A stretch of 64,000 nt of DNA from Methylacidimicrobium sp. B4. GTDB taxonomy: Bacteria; Verrucomicrobiota; Verrucomicrobiia; Methylacidiphilales; Methylacidiphilaceae. Positions 17,222 to 25,792 of this stretch are shown one piece after another; the stretch's first letter is position 1, and each line of letters starts with the position of its first letter. Location of the stretch: positions 682,001 to 746,000 of the forward strand of contig NZ_CP066203.1 in the NCBI RefSeq assembly GCF_017310545.1, read 5' to 3'. Both the position numbers and the translations under genes were made by a program. The notes under the pieces are model-generated. The model was not told the DNA's origin, ran no database searches, and saw nothing but the letters and a program-made list of their open reading frames with translations.

Positions 17222-19111
17222 ACATTCTCCCAGCAGGAACCCATACTCTTGCACCAATGCCTCGTCCTCGAACAACGATCGATCCGTCAACCTTGGGGCC
17301 ACAAGCGCTTCTGCTTGGCCAGAGAAGACCCTCAAAAGATGGAGCGCGATGCGCCAGAAGATCTTGAAGCGCTTCCATTCGAGGACAATCACGACCTCTT
17401 CTATTGTCATCTGCCCGGCCTTAACTAAAGCTGTGGAGGCGTCGAGAACAGCGGATACCAACGCGTCCCTTATGGTGTGATCAATGTTTTGAGGATCGAT
17501 CTCAATCGTGTTACGCCAGATGAAGGAGTCATCTTCCATTCGCCTCTCCGGCCCTTCCATCCGGGAACGGCCAATGGCCTTCCCCAGGAGATCGCACAGG
17601 AGCTTGAGCGCGGGCAGGCCGATTCCCGGTATAAGAGTCTTTAGGTAATGGTTTTTAAGAAACCGCTTGTAATTCCAGACATCCAAACGCGCTTGCGGTT
17701 CAAAGGGAGGACGAAACGCCTCGTTGGCCGGCAGGATGTCGAGCAGAACGCTAGCTACACGCAAGGCCTCATCCTTCTTTTCAGGTGGCCCTTCTTTTGC
17801 CCAGTGAGCGAGCAACTCCCCCAATTTGTTCGGAAGCTTTTCCGTACATAGATAAGGGCATTCTGCCCAGTGAACGACTTTATCCACTAGGCTAATCGAC
17901 CGATCTGGCGGCATGGCGAGCAGCGCCCCTACCAAATCCAGCAGCACCGCAGGGTTATCGGTATGATCCATCTCCTGGATGATTTGCGCCACAAGCTCCG
18001 GCTTGCGTTTAGCTGCCCGAACGAGATACCCGGCCTCGGGCCACCGAGAAAAGCTAACGCAGCCTTCTTTGTCGTCGTACTCCACTTGAGGGGGATGTTG
18101 AAACCACCCTTTTCCTTTGAGGAGCTCTAGCCATGCGGGCGCTTCACTCCGCTCGAAGAAGTATTGCCGGAAGATGCGATTGTTGGGGACCTTCTGGGTA
18201 AGTGTTTGCAGATGATTTTTGGTAGGTTGCGGTTCCTTTAAAAGCTTATCGAGGACCGAAAGCCATTTGAAAAAGTTATTCCGCAACGCTGGCGATAGAA
18301 GCTCAAGCCAAAACTGACCTGAGGTCCAGAGCTCTCGGATTTCATCCACGGGTCGCGGCGGATCCAGATCGCACCGATGAGCCATCTTGGGAAGTTTGTC
18401 AGCCAACGCAAACCATGCTCGGGACACGGAACTCTTTTCCGGTATACCCAGAGAACGGAGGATAACACATATCTCTTCCCTCTGGTTTTCCTTCTGGCGC
18501 GATTTGTCTGCCCCATCTTCCGTCTTCTTTTGGAGTAGCGGTTTTAAAGCCGGGCCGATAGCCTCGCGTAGCAGATGTGCCACTAGGTGTGCCGTAGATT
18601 GGAGCTTATCGGGATTCTCCATTAGCCGACAGGCGTCTTGGAAAAACGCAAGCGACCCTGAACCGAGGTCACCCTCTTTCTGCAGGTGGGATTCAACCAA
18701 AGATCGTCTCTCCTTCCAAAACTCTAGAAACTTTTTATCCACAGGTGGCGGCGAAGCGAGACCGCGGCGATGAACCCATTTCTGACATTCCTGGTATAAG
18801 CGGAGTAACGGACAAGCATCACGGTTACGGCTTTTGTTGGGAGACTTTTTCCGCCGGGCCTCGCCGGTCAACGGCAGGAAGGCGCTACGGAGTGCGCTTT
18901 CCATCTCACGCAGCAGATGCGCTACCAGGTTCAAGGTAGTTTGGAGTCCTTGGGGATTGGCCATGAGCGAGCAAGCGTCCTGGAAAAACGCAGCCGGCCC
19001 TAGGCCGAGGATACGAAGGTTTTCGTATATCCTCTCCTGGCTCGGATCTAAGAACTGATGCTGCGGTGTTGGGCCTTGTGCTTCCCTCTTCCCGCGTATG
19101 GCCTTGCCCAT
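17204..19111 (-). CDS. large protein with duplicated helical module, C-terminally truncated by IS
   Basis: 635 residues; I cannot assign a named family. The N-terminal half holds two copies of one module. Copy 1 has AFFQDACSLMANPQ, LVAHLLREMESAL and HRRGLASPPPVD; copy 2 has AFFQDACRLMENPD, LVAHLLREAIGPAL and HRCDLDPPRPVD. The two are about 150 residues apart. The C-terminal half is helical with HEAT-like spacing (for example LLDLVGALLAMPPDRSI). The final residues GSSLN and the stop lie in the terminal repeat of the ISL3 element, so an unknown C-terminal part is lost. It converges on the STAND NTPase gene and may belong to the same defence locus. Confidence 0.6.
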   Translation of the reverse strand: MGKAIRGKREAQGPTPQHQFLDPSQERIYENLRILGLGPAAFFQDACSLMANPQGLQTTLNLVAHLLREMESALRSAFLPLTGEARRKKSPNKSRNRDACPLLRLYQECQKWVHRRGLASPPPVDKKFLEFWKERRSLVESHLQKEGDLGSGSLAFFQDACRLMENPDKLQSTAHLVAHLLREAIGPALKPLLQKKTEDGADKSRQKENQREEICVILRSLGIPEKSSVSRAWFALADKLPKMAHRCDLDPPRPVDEIRELWTSGQFWLELLSPALRNNFFKWLSVLDKLLKEPQPTKNHLQTLTQKVPNNRIFRQYFFERSEAPAWLELLKGKGWFQHPPQVEYDDKEGCVSFSRWPEAGYLVRAAKRKPELVAQIIQEMDHTDNPAVLLDLVGALLAMPPDRSISLVDKVVHWAECPYLCTEKLPNKLGELLAHWAKEGPPEKKDEALRVASVLLDILPANEAFRPPFEPQARLDVWNYKRFLKNHYLKTLIPGIGLPALKLLCDLLGKAIGRSRMEGPERRMEDDSFIWRNTIEIDPQNIDHTIRDALVSAVLDASTALVKAGQMTIEEVVIVLEWKRFKIFWRIALHLLRVFSGQAEALVAPRLTDRSLFEDEALVQEYGFLLGECGSSLN

Positions 19112-19384
19112 GGTTGAGTGCTCCTAGGGTGCCGGATCCTCAGTCCTGGCAGCCCCGGTGAATGTAATTGCTCAGATCGTGCTTTCTGCCCATGCCGAGA
19201 TGCTATCATACATGGCTCTGCTCCGGGAGGCAAACGGAAATGAGTCGTTCTGAAGGAGCTAGCAGAGGACAGCCGAGAATGATTCCCTAACGATATGGGA
19301 ATGGACCCCTGGCGGGAACGGGAGGTGTTCATGGGTAAAAAAAGAGCAGAGCATCGACCCCTTGCGATGGAGCAGGAGGGAAGA

Positions 19385-19644
19385 GATGCGTGAGAGGCTC
19401 ACCTTCCCTTCGCAACCCATTGGCAGCGCCACAGCCAAAATCTTCTTCGCGTCCATCCCGCAAGCCTCAACCAGGCGGCCCAGTCTGGCTATCCGTCGTC
19501 AAGGAAGATCTACGAGATCGAAGTGTCCTTAACGGCTTCCTCTCTCCCAAAAAATCCATCGAAGACCGATGGCAAGAACGCCGCTTCTTGCCCCCCCCTC
19601 GAACCGAAATCCGCACCCCTGGCCACTCCATTCTGCGGGGAGCC
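19385..19644 (-). mobile_element. ISL3 remnant (left end only)
   Basis: This carries the first codons of the transposase (MDAKKILAVALPMG, compare MDANKLFAAALQLG in the intact copy), the leader with the conserved TCCGTCG/ATCCATCG block, and the element end ATTCTGCGGGGAGCC. Most of the transposase is missing. Confidence 0.75.
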
Positions 19645-19743
19645 AAGAATCGAAGGAGGGTTCGCCACTCACTCGCCTCGCAAAAGTGGAGCGACGGTTT
19701 TCGCCACAATAGCAGCGCCCACCCAATAGGAAGCTCTGCCTTT

Positions 19744-20916
19744 TCAGAGCGGCAGCGGATCGGTTCCCTGGTCAAGCAACGCCAGACAGTCCGAATAGGA
19801 GTAGATCCGGCCACGGTGCCGTCCTGTAAACTCCCGGACGATGCCGATCTTGGCGAGATTCTCCAAGGCCGCGCCGGCGGTCGGGAAAGAAATGCCGAGC
19901 TTATCGGAAGCCGTCTTGATGGTGACGATCGGACTTGCCTGCATCAGCTCATGGACCCGAAGTGCCGACGAGGCCAATCGACCGAGGCCGGCGATCTTCT
20001 GCCGGTGGTCCTCGAACAGCGCCATGAGCTTGCGCGCCGTCTCGGCTGCTTGCTCGGCCGTCTGCGCGATGCCGGACAGGAAGAACTCCATCCAGCTCTC
20101 CCACGCGCCCGCCTCCCGAACCTCCTGTAGCAGACGGTAGTAGTCGTCGCGCCGGGATTTCAGGAAGAGGCTCAGGTAGAGGATCGGTTCGTGCAACACC
20201 CCGGCCTCACACAGGATCAGCGTGATGAGCAGCCGGCCCAACCGTCCATTCCCGTCGAGGAAGGGATGGATCGTCTCGAACTGGACGTGGGCCATGCCCG
20301 CCCTGATGAGGGGAGGGAGGGCCGGGTCCTCGGTGTGCAAAAAATGCTCCAGCGCATCCAGGCATTCATCCAGCCTGTCTGGCGGCGGAGGCACGAACAG
20401 GGCGTTACCGGGACGGGTTCCCCCGATCCAGTTCTGCGAGCGGCGGAATTCGCCCGGTTGCTTTGCGGCGCCACGCCCGGACTTGAGCAGGATCGCATGC
20501 ATGTCGCGAATCAACCTGAGCGACAGAGGAAATCCACCGCGCAGACGCGAAACACCATGGTAGATCGCCGCGACATAGTTCGACACTTCGGTCACGTCGT
20601 CGAGGCCGACGGCTGGCGCCTCGTGATTTTCAAACAGGAGCAGGTCGGACAGCGAGGATTGCGTGCCCTCAATCTGCGCGGAGAGCAGGGCTTCCTTGCG
20701 GACGTACATGTAGAGGAAGAGCGGCGTCGATGGCAGGATCGTGGTCACACCGTCAAGGCGCCCGATGGAGGCGATCGCGCACTCGTAGACATTCATGAAC
20801 CGCCCCAGCTCGAGCGGGGGATCGGGCGGCAACGGCGCAGGCACGTAGGCGCGCACGCGCTCGCCCCCTGCGCTCCTCTCGACATAGCTACCAAGCCTCC
20901 GGTTCCCCGCGTCCAT
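19744..20916 (-). CDS. Fic-family protein with canonical active site
   Basis: About 390 residues. Fic proteins transfer AMP or related groups to hydroxyl side chains of target proteins. The active site HPFLDGNGRLGRLL is complete, and an inhibitory-helix motif (SAQIEGTQSS, matching (S/T)xxxE(G/N)) lies ~130 residues before it. The last 70 residues form a winged helix (VTIKTASDKLGISFPTAGAAL). ATG at 20916 (MDAGNRRLG) behind AAAGGA is preferred over 20934. A palindrome lies just upstream. Its first ~36 codons are duplicated at 27930-28036, where only a stub remains. Confidence 0.88.
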   Translation of the reverse strand: MDAGNRRLGSYVERSAGGERVRAYVPAPLPPDPPLELGRFMNVYECAIASIGRLDGVTTILPSTPLFLYMYVRKEALLSAQIEGTQSSLSDLLLFENHEAPAVGLDDVTEVSNYVAAIYHGVSRLRGGFPLSLRLIRDMHAILLKSGRGAAKQPGEFRRSQNWIGGTRPGNALFVPPPPDRLDECLDALEHFLHTEDPALPPLIRAGMAHVQFETIHPFLDGNGRLGRLLITLILCEAGVLHEPILYLSLFLKSRRDDYYRLLQEVREAGAWESWMEFFLSGIAQTAEQAAETARKLMALFEDHRQKIAGLGRLASSALRVHELMQASPIVTIKTASDKLGISFPTAGAALENLAKIGIVREFTGRHRGRIYSYSDCLALLDQGTDPLPL

Positions 20917-20945
20917 CACCTGCGATCCTTTCATTAGCTCCGCCC

Positions 20946-20979
20946 GTTATTGAAACGAATCGGACTTCGCTTTAATAAC
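20946..20979. promoter_or_regulatory. palindromic operator of Fic gene (copy 1)
   Basis: GTTATTGAAACGAA-TCGGAC-TTCGCTTTAATAAC is a 14-base inverted repeat with two mismatches, about 30 bases upstream of the Fic start. The same palindrome is kept in the duplicated copy at 28048-28081, with different substitutions. It probably binds a Fic-associated or self-encoded regulator. Confidence 0.55.
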
Positions 20980-20987
20980 TGGCCTGG

Positions 20988-21203
20988 CTAATTTAAGCGA
21001 GCCTCTCCGTCGCATTCCCTGCCTGAGCCAGGTCCGCGTCCCCGCCATCCCCCAGGCACATTCTGCCACCCAAGCTGAGAGATCCGGCGGCGCGGAATGG
21101 CTCCAGGGATCCGAAGCCGGTCCCCGTGGACCAAGCCATCGTGCATGTCCTCTGACCAGAGGGTGTCACCATTGGCCAGGGGCGCAGAAGCGAGATCAAC
21201 GAC
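20988..21203 (-). pseudogene. PIN-domain (VapC-like) C-terminal fragment, copy 1
   Basis: In one frame the sequence reads VDLASAPLANGDTLWSEDMH then DGLVHGDRLRIPGA, the usual C-terminus of VapC-type PIN ribonucleases (TLWSEDMxHGLxxDGRLxI). The N-terminal catalytic half is missing. It follows an AbrB-like antitoxin frame, as toxin follows antitoxin in vapBC operons. Confidence 0.6.
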
Positions 21204-21430
21204 GGATCGAGGAAGCTACCGGGCATTCGCCTTGTCCTAGCGGACAGTCGTGCACGAAACGCGCGCAGGCGCTTCAGGAGCTCTTCCGGCCCAGGATTGC
21301 GGGCGACCGCAAAGGCTCGCGCAGCGGCAACAGGAATTTCCATCTCGTCGCCTTCCTTTCGCTCCAGCGCGTCGACGACCGTCGCCGGCAGACGGACGGC
21401 CAAGCGATGGGCCCGCTTCGCGGCCTGCAT
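20993..21430 (-). pseudogene. AbrB/MazE-type antitoxin (VapB-like) running into out-of-frame toxin debris
   Basis: The first ~62 codons from 21430 encode MQAAKRAHRLAVRLPATVV then LERKEGDEMEI, the swapped-hairpin AbrB fold of VapB/MazE antitoxins, followed by ELLKRLRAFRARL. The frame then runs through the PIN fragment in the wrong frame to 20993. The natural antitoxin C-terminus and the toxin's N-terminus are deleted. DNA binding by the N-terminal domain might survive. Confidence 0.6.
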
Positions 21431-21465
21431 TGCGATCCTGCTAAATGCCTCTTCTCCGTTTCCCG

Positions 21466-22351
21466 TAGGTAGAGCCGGAAGATGATGCCGCAACTTTCCG
21501 GCTTTGAGGAACGCGGCAATGCTCTGGTAGCGGAAGCTTCGAAAGCTTCTGGCCATCTTTTTGGGCAAGCTGGATCCGCCCGCGGATCGCTTCGATGGTT
21601 CCGTTGGGGATCCGAGTCTGGAGAAAGGCGATGATTCCCCCCAGGTGCTCTCGGATGGTTTTGGAAAATCTTCGGAAGGAGGCAAGCCGACTTCGGTCAG
21701 CCCAAGGGAGCCATCAGCGGAGTTCCTGCGGATCCTCCGGGGAGAGGATCTCTGGGAGAGCCTCCCGCAACCCAATGGCTCTTCCCAACCGAGGATCGGC
21801 GGCGCAAAGGGAACTACGCAGACCCATGTGCTCCTCGCTTCGCGTCCATTCGTTTCCTCGGAGCGCCCAGAGGCTCCGTTTGACGCCAGCCCTGGACGTT
21901 AGCACTCCTGCACTCCTTGGGCTCCTGGTCGACCGACCGCCTCTCCCGCCGAACCGCACGCTCCGGACAGTCGACCGAGAAACCCAAGGGATCCACTCGG
22001 TCCGGTACTGCCAGAAGTTCATCTGCCTCCAAAGCTTCTGCACGGTGTCCTGCGTGGGGGGAAAGTCTTCGAGATTCCGGAGAGGCGAACCGATGATCTT
22101 ACTCCAAACCGTAGCGAGATCTTGTCAGCATGCTCGTTCGGGGAATGCCCACTCTGGCTCACCTTCCCTTCCCAACCCAGTGGCAGCGCCGCAACAAAAG
22201 GCTTGTTCGCGTCCATCCCGCAAGCATGAGTGTTCTTGACGGCCTCGTCTCTCCCCAAAATCCGTCGAAGACGGATCGCAAGAAGTCCGCGTCTTGCTAG
22301 CCCTTAACCGAAAATCCCGTCCATCTCACTCACTTAATTCAGCGGGGAGCC
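21466..22351 (-). mobile_element. ISL3 remnant with internal deletion
   Basis: Both transposase ends are visible (FRSFRYQSIAAFLKAGKLRH at the C-terminus and MDANKPFVAALPLG at the N-terminus) plus the element end AATTCAGCGGGGAGCC. The middle, roughly 0.5 kb with most of the DDE core, is deleted and the rest carries frameshifts. It sits just upstream of the Sel1-repeat gene. Confidence 0.8.
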
Positions 22352-22525
22352 CCCAAGGGACGCTCCCAAACTCGCCTCCCGTGGAGACCTCTTGTTGACG
22401 TCCCTAAGGTCATTTATGGCTGTCGTTCGATGAGCGCTATGGGTAAGTTTGCCCTGTGCCAGCTCGGAGCTGAACTGAATTTGAGGCTTAGCCCACAGGA
22501 GATGAAAAACCCGTTGGGAGGTCTT

Positions 22526-24520
22526 GTGAAAAAACTATATCTTCTTGCCGCAACTAGCTTACTTCTAAGCATATCCAGCCTTCTAGCAGCTGCCAACAAC
22601 TTAGCGGAATTGGAGCAAGCGGCCAAGAAGGGGGATGCCCAAGCGCAATGCAAGCTGGGCTTTGCCTATTACCAAGGCAAAGGCGTTCCCCGAGATTTTA
22701 CAGAGGCAGTCTATTGGTTTCGGAAATCGGCTGAGCAGGGGAATGCCGAGGCGCAATTCATCAGCGGCCGCGCCTACTATGTTGGTGTAGGCGTTCCTCA
22801 AAATTATACTCAGGCAATCTATTGGTATCGGAAATCGGCTGAGCAGGGGAATGCCGAGGCGCAATTCAGCCTGGGCCTTGCCTACTCTGAAGGCAAAGGC
22901 GTTCCGAAGGATTACGCCCAGGCGGTCTATTGGTTTCGGAAAGCAGCCGAACAGGGGGATGCCGTGGCGCAATTCGCTTTGGGCTTTGCCTACAACGAAG
23001 GCAAAGGCGTTCCACAAGATTATGCCCAGGCAGTGTTTTGGTATCGAAAAGCGGCCGAACAGGGGAATGCCGCGGCGGAATTCAATCTGGCCATTGCCTA
23101 CTTAGAAGGCAAAGTCGTCCCGCAGGATTCCACCCAGGCCGTGTTTTGGTTTCGGAAAGCAGCCGAACAGGGGGATGCCAAGGCCCAATTCGCTTTGGGC
23201 TTTGCCTACAACGAAGGCAAAGGCGTTCCGCAGGATTCCACCCAGGCGGTCAATTGGTTCCGGAAAGCGGCCGAACAAGGAGATGCCGCGGCGCAATGTA
23301 ACCTAGGCTTCGCCTATGCGCATGGCCAGGGCGTTCCGCAGGATTCCACCCAGGCGGTCTATTGGTATCGAAAAGCGGCCGAACAGGGGAATGCCGCGGC
23401 GGAATTCAATCTGGCCATTGCCTACTTAGAAGGCAAAGGCGTCCCGCAGGATTCCACCCAGGCCGTGTTTTGGTTTCGGAAAGCAGCCGAACAGGGGAAT
23501 GCCGCGGCGGAACTCAATTTGGGCCTTGCCTACCACGAAGGCAAAGGCGTCCCGCAGGATTACGCCCAGGCGGTCTATTGGTTTCGGAAAGCAGCCGAGC
23601 AGGGGAATGCCGAGGCGCAATGTAACCTAGGCTTCGCCTATGCGCATGGCCAGGGCGTTCCGCAGGATTATGCTCAGGCGGTCTATTGGTATCGAAAAGC
23701 GGCCGAACAAGGAGATGCCGCGGCGCAATTCAATCTGGCCCTTGCCTACGACGAAGGGAAAGGCGTTCCGCTGGATTCCACCCAGGCGGTCTATTGGTAT
23801 CGAAAAGCGGCCGAACAAGGAGATGCCGCGGCGGAACTCAATTTGGGCTTTGCCTACGACGAAGGGGAAGGCGTTCCGCAGGATTCCACCCAGGCAGTGT
23901 TTTGGTATCGAAAAGCGGCCGAACAAGGAGATGCCGCGGCGCAATTCAACCTGGCCATTGCTTACAACGAAGGCAAAGGCGTCCCGCAGGATTACGCCCA
24001 GGCAGTGTTTTGGTATCGAAAAGCAGCCGAACAGGGGAATGCCAAGGCGCAATATAATCTAGGGTTCGCCTACGATGAAGGCCAAGGCGTCCCGCAGGAT
24101 TACGCTCAGGCAGTGTTTTGGTATCGAAAAGCGGCCGAACAGGGGAATGCCAAGGCGCAATATAATCTAGGGTGCGCCTATGCGCATGGCCAAGGCGTTC
24201 CGCAGGATTCCACCCAGGCGGTCTATTGGTTTCGGAAAGCAGCCGAACAGAGGGATGCTGTGGCGCAATTCGCTTTGGGCTTTGCCTACGACGAAGGGGA
24301 AGGCGTCCAGCAGGATTCCACCCAGGCAGTGTTTTGGTATCGAAAAGCGGCCGAACAGGGGAATGCCAAGGCGCAATATAATCTAGGGTTCGCCTATGCG
24401 CATGGCCAGGGCGTTCCGCAGGATTATGCTCAGGCGGTCTATTGGTATCGAAAAGCGGCCGAACAGGGGAATGCCGATGCGAAGGAACGTCTTGCTGCCC
24501 TCGAAGCACGACGAAAATAA
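22526..24520 (+). CDS. secreted Sel1-repeat protein, 17 repeats
   Basis: About 664 residues. GTG at 22526 behind GGGAGG gives a signal peptide, MKKLYLLAATSLLLSIS followed by SLLAAA; the frame is also open from 22430 and from ATG 22502. The mature part is 17 consecutive 36-residue Sel1 (TPR-like) repeats with the pattern GxGVPQDYAQAVYWYRKAAEQGNAxAQ. Such solenoids bind proteins, often in the periplasm, at the cell surface, or in host contact. Repeats 3-17 are extremely alike, even at DNA level. ISL3 remnants lie on both sides. The binding partner is unknown. Confidence 0.9.
   Translation: MKKLYLLAATSLLLSISSLLAAANNLAELEQAAKKGDAQAQCKLGFAYYQGKGVPRDFTEAVYWFRKSAEQGNAEAQFISGRAYYVGVGVPQNYTQAIYWYRKSAEQGNAEAQFSLGLAYSEGKGVPKDYAQAVYWFRKAAEQGDAVAQFALGFAYNEGKGVPQDYAQAVFWYRKAAEQGNAAAEFNLAIAYLEGKVVPQDSTQAVFWFRKAAEQGDAKAQFALGFAYNEGKGVPQDSTQAVNWFRKAAEQGDAAAQCNLGFAYAHGQGVPQDSTQAVYWYRKAAEQGNAAAEFNLAIAYLEGKGVPQDSTQAVFWFRKAAEQGNAAAELNLGLAYHEGKGVPQDYAQAVYWFRKAAEQGNAEAQCNLGFAYAHGQGVPQDYAQAVYWYRKAAEQGDAAAQFNLALAYDEGKGVPLDSTQAVYWYRKAAEQGDAAAELNLGFAYDEGEGVPQDSTQAVFWYRKAAEQGDAAAQFNLAIAYNEGKGVPQDYAQAVFWYRKAAEQGNAKAQYNLGFAYDEGQGVPQDYAQAVFWYRKAAEQGNAKAQYNLGCAYAHGQGVPQDSTQAVYWFRKAAEQRDAVAQFALGFAYDEGEGVQQDSTQAVFWYRKAAEQGNAKAQYNLGFAYAHGQGVPQDYAQAVYWYRKAAEQGNADAKERLAALEARRK
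22640..24490 (+). repeat. 108-bp tandem coding repeats
   Basis: The Sel1 gene consists of near-identical 108-base units, for example the recurring blocks gcggccgaacaggggaatgcc and cgcaggattccacccaggc. Units differ by a few modules (DYAQ/DSTQ, VFWF/VYWY, DEGKG/AHGQG) that are shuffled among positions, as expected from recombination or slippage. Confidence 0.9.
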
Positions 24521-24558
24521 GCGGAATAGGGGAGCGTGTCCAAAAATTTGTGTGGTGG

Positions 24559-24810
24559 TCCCAACCGAGGATCGGCGGCGCAAAGGGAACGACGCAGACC
24601 CTTCTGCTCCTCGCTCCGCGTCCATGCGTTGCCTCGGAGCGCCCAGAGGCTTCCTTTCGGCAGCAACCCTTGACGCCGGAACTTCTTGCACACCGGATCG
24701 GCCTCCTCTCTCCCAAAAAATCCGTCGAAGACCGATGGCAAGAACGCCGCTTCTTGCCCTCCCTGAACCGAAAATCCGCACCCCTGGCCCACGCTATTCC
24801 GCGGGGAGCC
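24559..24810 (-). mobile_element. ISL3 remnant
   Basis: A fragment of the mid-transposase region (matching ccaatcgaggataggcggcg of the intact copy) is joined by a large internal deletion to the leader and to the element end CTATTCCGCGGGGAGCC. It follows directly downstream of the Sel1-repeat gene. Confidence 0.75.
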
Positions 24811-24860
24811 CGATTGGGAGGAGCTCGGCCCGGGGCCGGGGACCGCTCCGCTCCTCGCCG

Positions 24861-24882
24861 GGAAAGGCAGGCTTGCCTTTCC
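24861..24882. terminator. possible terminator hairpin
   Basis: GGAAAGGCA-GGCT-TGCCTTTCC forms a perfect 9-base stem with a 4-base loop, between the Sel1-gene side and the 3' end of the PIN gene. It is followed rightwards by a pyrimidine-rich ctttctttctt rather than a clean T-run. Confidence 0.4.
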
Positions 24883-24941
24883 GCGATCGCCTTTCTTTCT
24901 TCTAGCCCTGGCCGGCCTTCGGGAGCACTGGCGGCCAATGG

Positions 24942-25391
24942 TCAGGGCCCCTCAGGCAGGCAGGGAACGCCGGTCTTCAGAGAGGCAGTGCGCAGCTCCT
25001 TGTCGAGTGTCGCCAAGGGGAGATTGCGGCGCATCGCCAGCTCAAGATAGGCACCGTCAGAGAGCGTGAGCCCAAGAGAGGGCACCAGCTCCATGCTCGC
25101 AGTTGCCGCTCGGGGAGCCGTTTGCGGATCTGTCTCGATGGGGAGTCTCCCAAGGATGGTCAGGAAGTGGCTCGACTCGGCAACGGTCCAACGCTTCTGC
25201 CGCTCGGCCATGAGCAAGATGTCGCAAGCCTCCAATGCCCAATGTGCCGGAACAATAGCCTTTCCACCGTTGTGGAGCAGATCGAGCAACGCCTCCGTGG
25301 CGGCTGTGGCTTCCCCATCGAAGAACCACGAGAGGGTGACTGAGGAGTCGAGAACGAGCTCCCGGCTCAACGGCGTCCCTTGCTGCGCCAC
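24942..25391 (-). CDS. VapC-like PIN-domain toxin
   Basis: 149 residues, a normal PIN toxin size. PIN ribonucleases cut RNA with a Mg-binding acidic cluster, visible as Asp in LVLDSSV, Glu in WALEACDIL, Asp in TLSDGAYLELA and Asp in ATLDKEL. A GTG start after GGAG lies inside the end of the antitoxin gene (25-base overlap), giving translational coupling. The pair is intact, unlike the other toxin-antitoxin loci in the island. Confidence 0.88.
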   Translation of the reverse strand: MAQQGTPLSRELVLDSSVTLSWFFDGEATAATEALLDLLHNGGKAIVPAHWALEACDILLMAERQKRWTVAESSHFLTILGRLPIETDPQTAPRAATASMELVPSLGLTLSDGAYLELAMRRNLPLATLDKELRTASLKTGVPCLPEGP

Positions 25392-25615
25392 TGGAGGATC
25401 TCCTCAAGACTGGCACTTCTCTGCTTGCGGGTCGCGCGCATCTTGGCAATGGCCTCGAGGATGTCTCGCCGGGGAGGACGCCCGATCGGAACGATCCGGG
25501 CAATGTCGATATTGTGGCGGCTGATGACAATCTCCTCGCCCCGACTCACTCGATCCATGAGCTCGGAGAGCTTGTTCTTTGCCTCGGCAAGAGGAATAGA
25601 AGCAGGGGAGATCAT
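25367..25615 (-). CDS. Phd/YefM-family antitoxin
   Basis: 82 residues: IPLAEAKNKLSELMDRVSRG then EEIVISRHNIDIARIVP is the Phd/YefM N-terminal DNA-binding fold; the C-terminal ~30 residues would wrap the toxin. It is upstream of and overlaps the PIN toxin. Such antitoxins bind the toxin and repress their own operon. Confidence 0.88.
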   Translation of the reverse strand: MISPASIPLAEAKNKLSELMDRVSRGEEIVISRHNIDIARIVPIGRPPRRDILEAIAKMRATRKQRSASLEEILQWRSKGRR

Positions 25616-25792
25616 GCCGCGCTCCGCTCATCTAGACTAAAGCTAGATTCTTTTCAAAGGAGAGATCCCGCAAGTCGGAAATGGGGGCGGATCGAGGGAC
25701 CCCTCCGCTGCAGCCACGGCGGAGCTCACCCGATTTTCCCCTCTGGATCATCGAGCTCGCTACCGTTCCTAAAATCATAGACAACCATTCCA

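Larger units (their letters stand above)
20828..21203. repeat. 376-bp duplicated segment, copy 1
   Basis: It matches 27930-28305 at a constant offset of 7102 bases with scattered substitutions and no net insertions. It covers the 5' part of the Fic gene, its promoter palindrome and a PIN-domain C-terminal fragment. Copy 1 retains the full Fic gene and an antitoxin-like segment. Confidence 0.85.

Noticed and set aside
15799-17229. 8-bp target duplication around the ISL3 element
   Set aside because: Flanking 8-mers agree at only four positions, which is not a duplication.
22640-24490. tandem 108-bp repeats as a CRISPR array
   Set aside because: Units are contiguous, coding and in frame, without unique spacers; they are Sel1 protein repeats.
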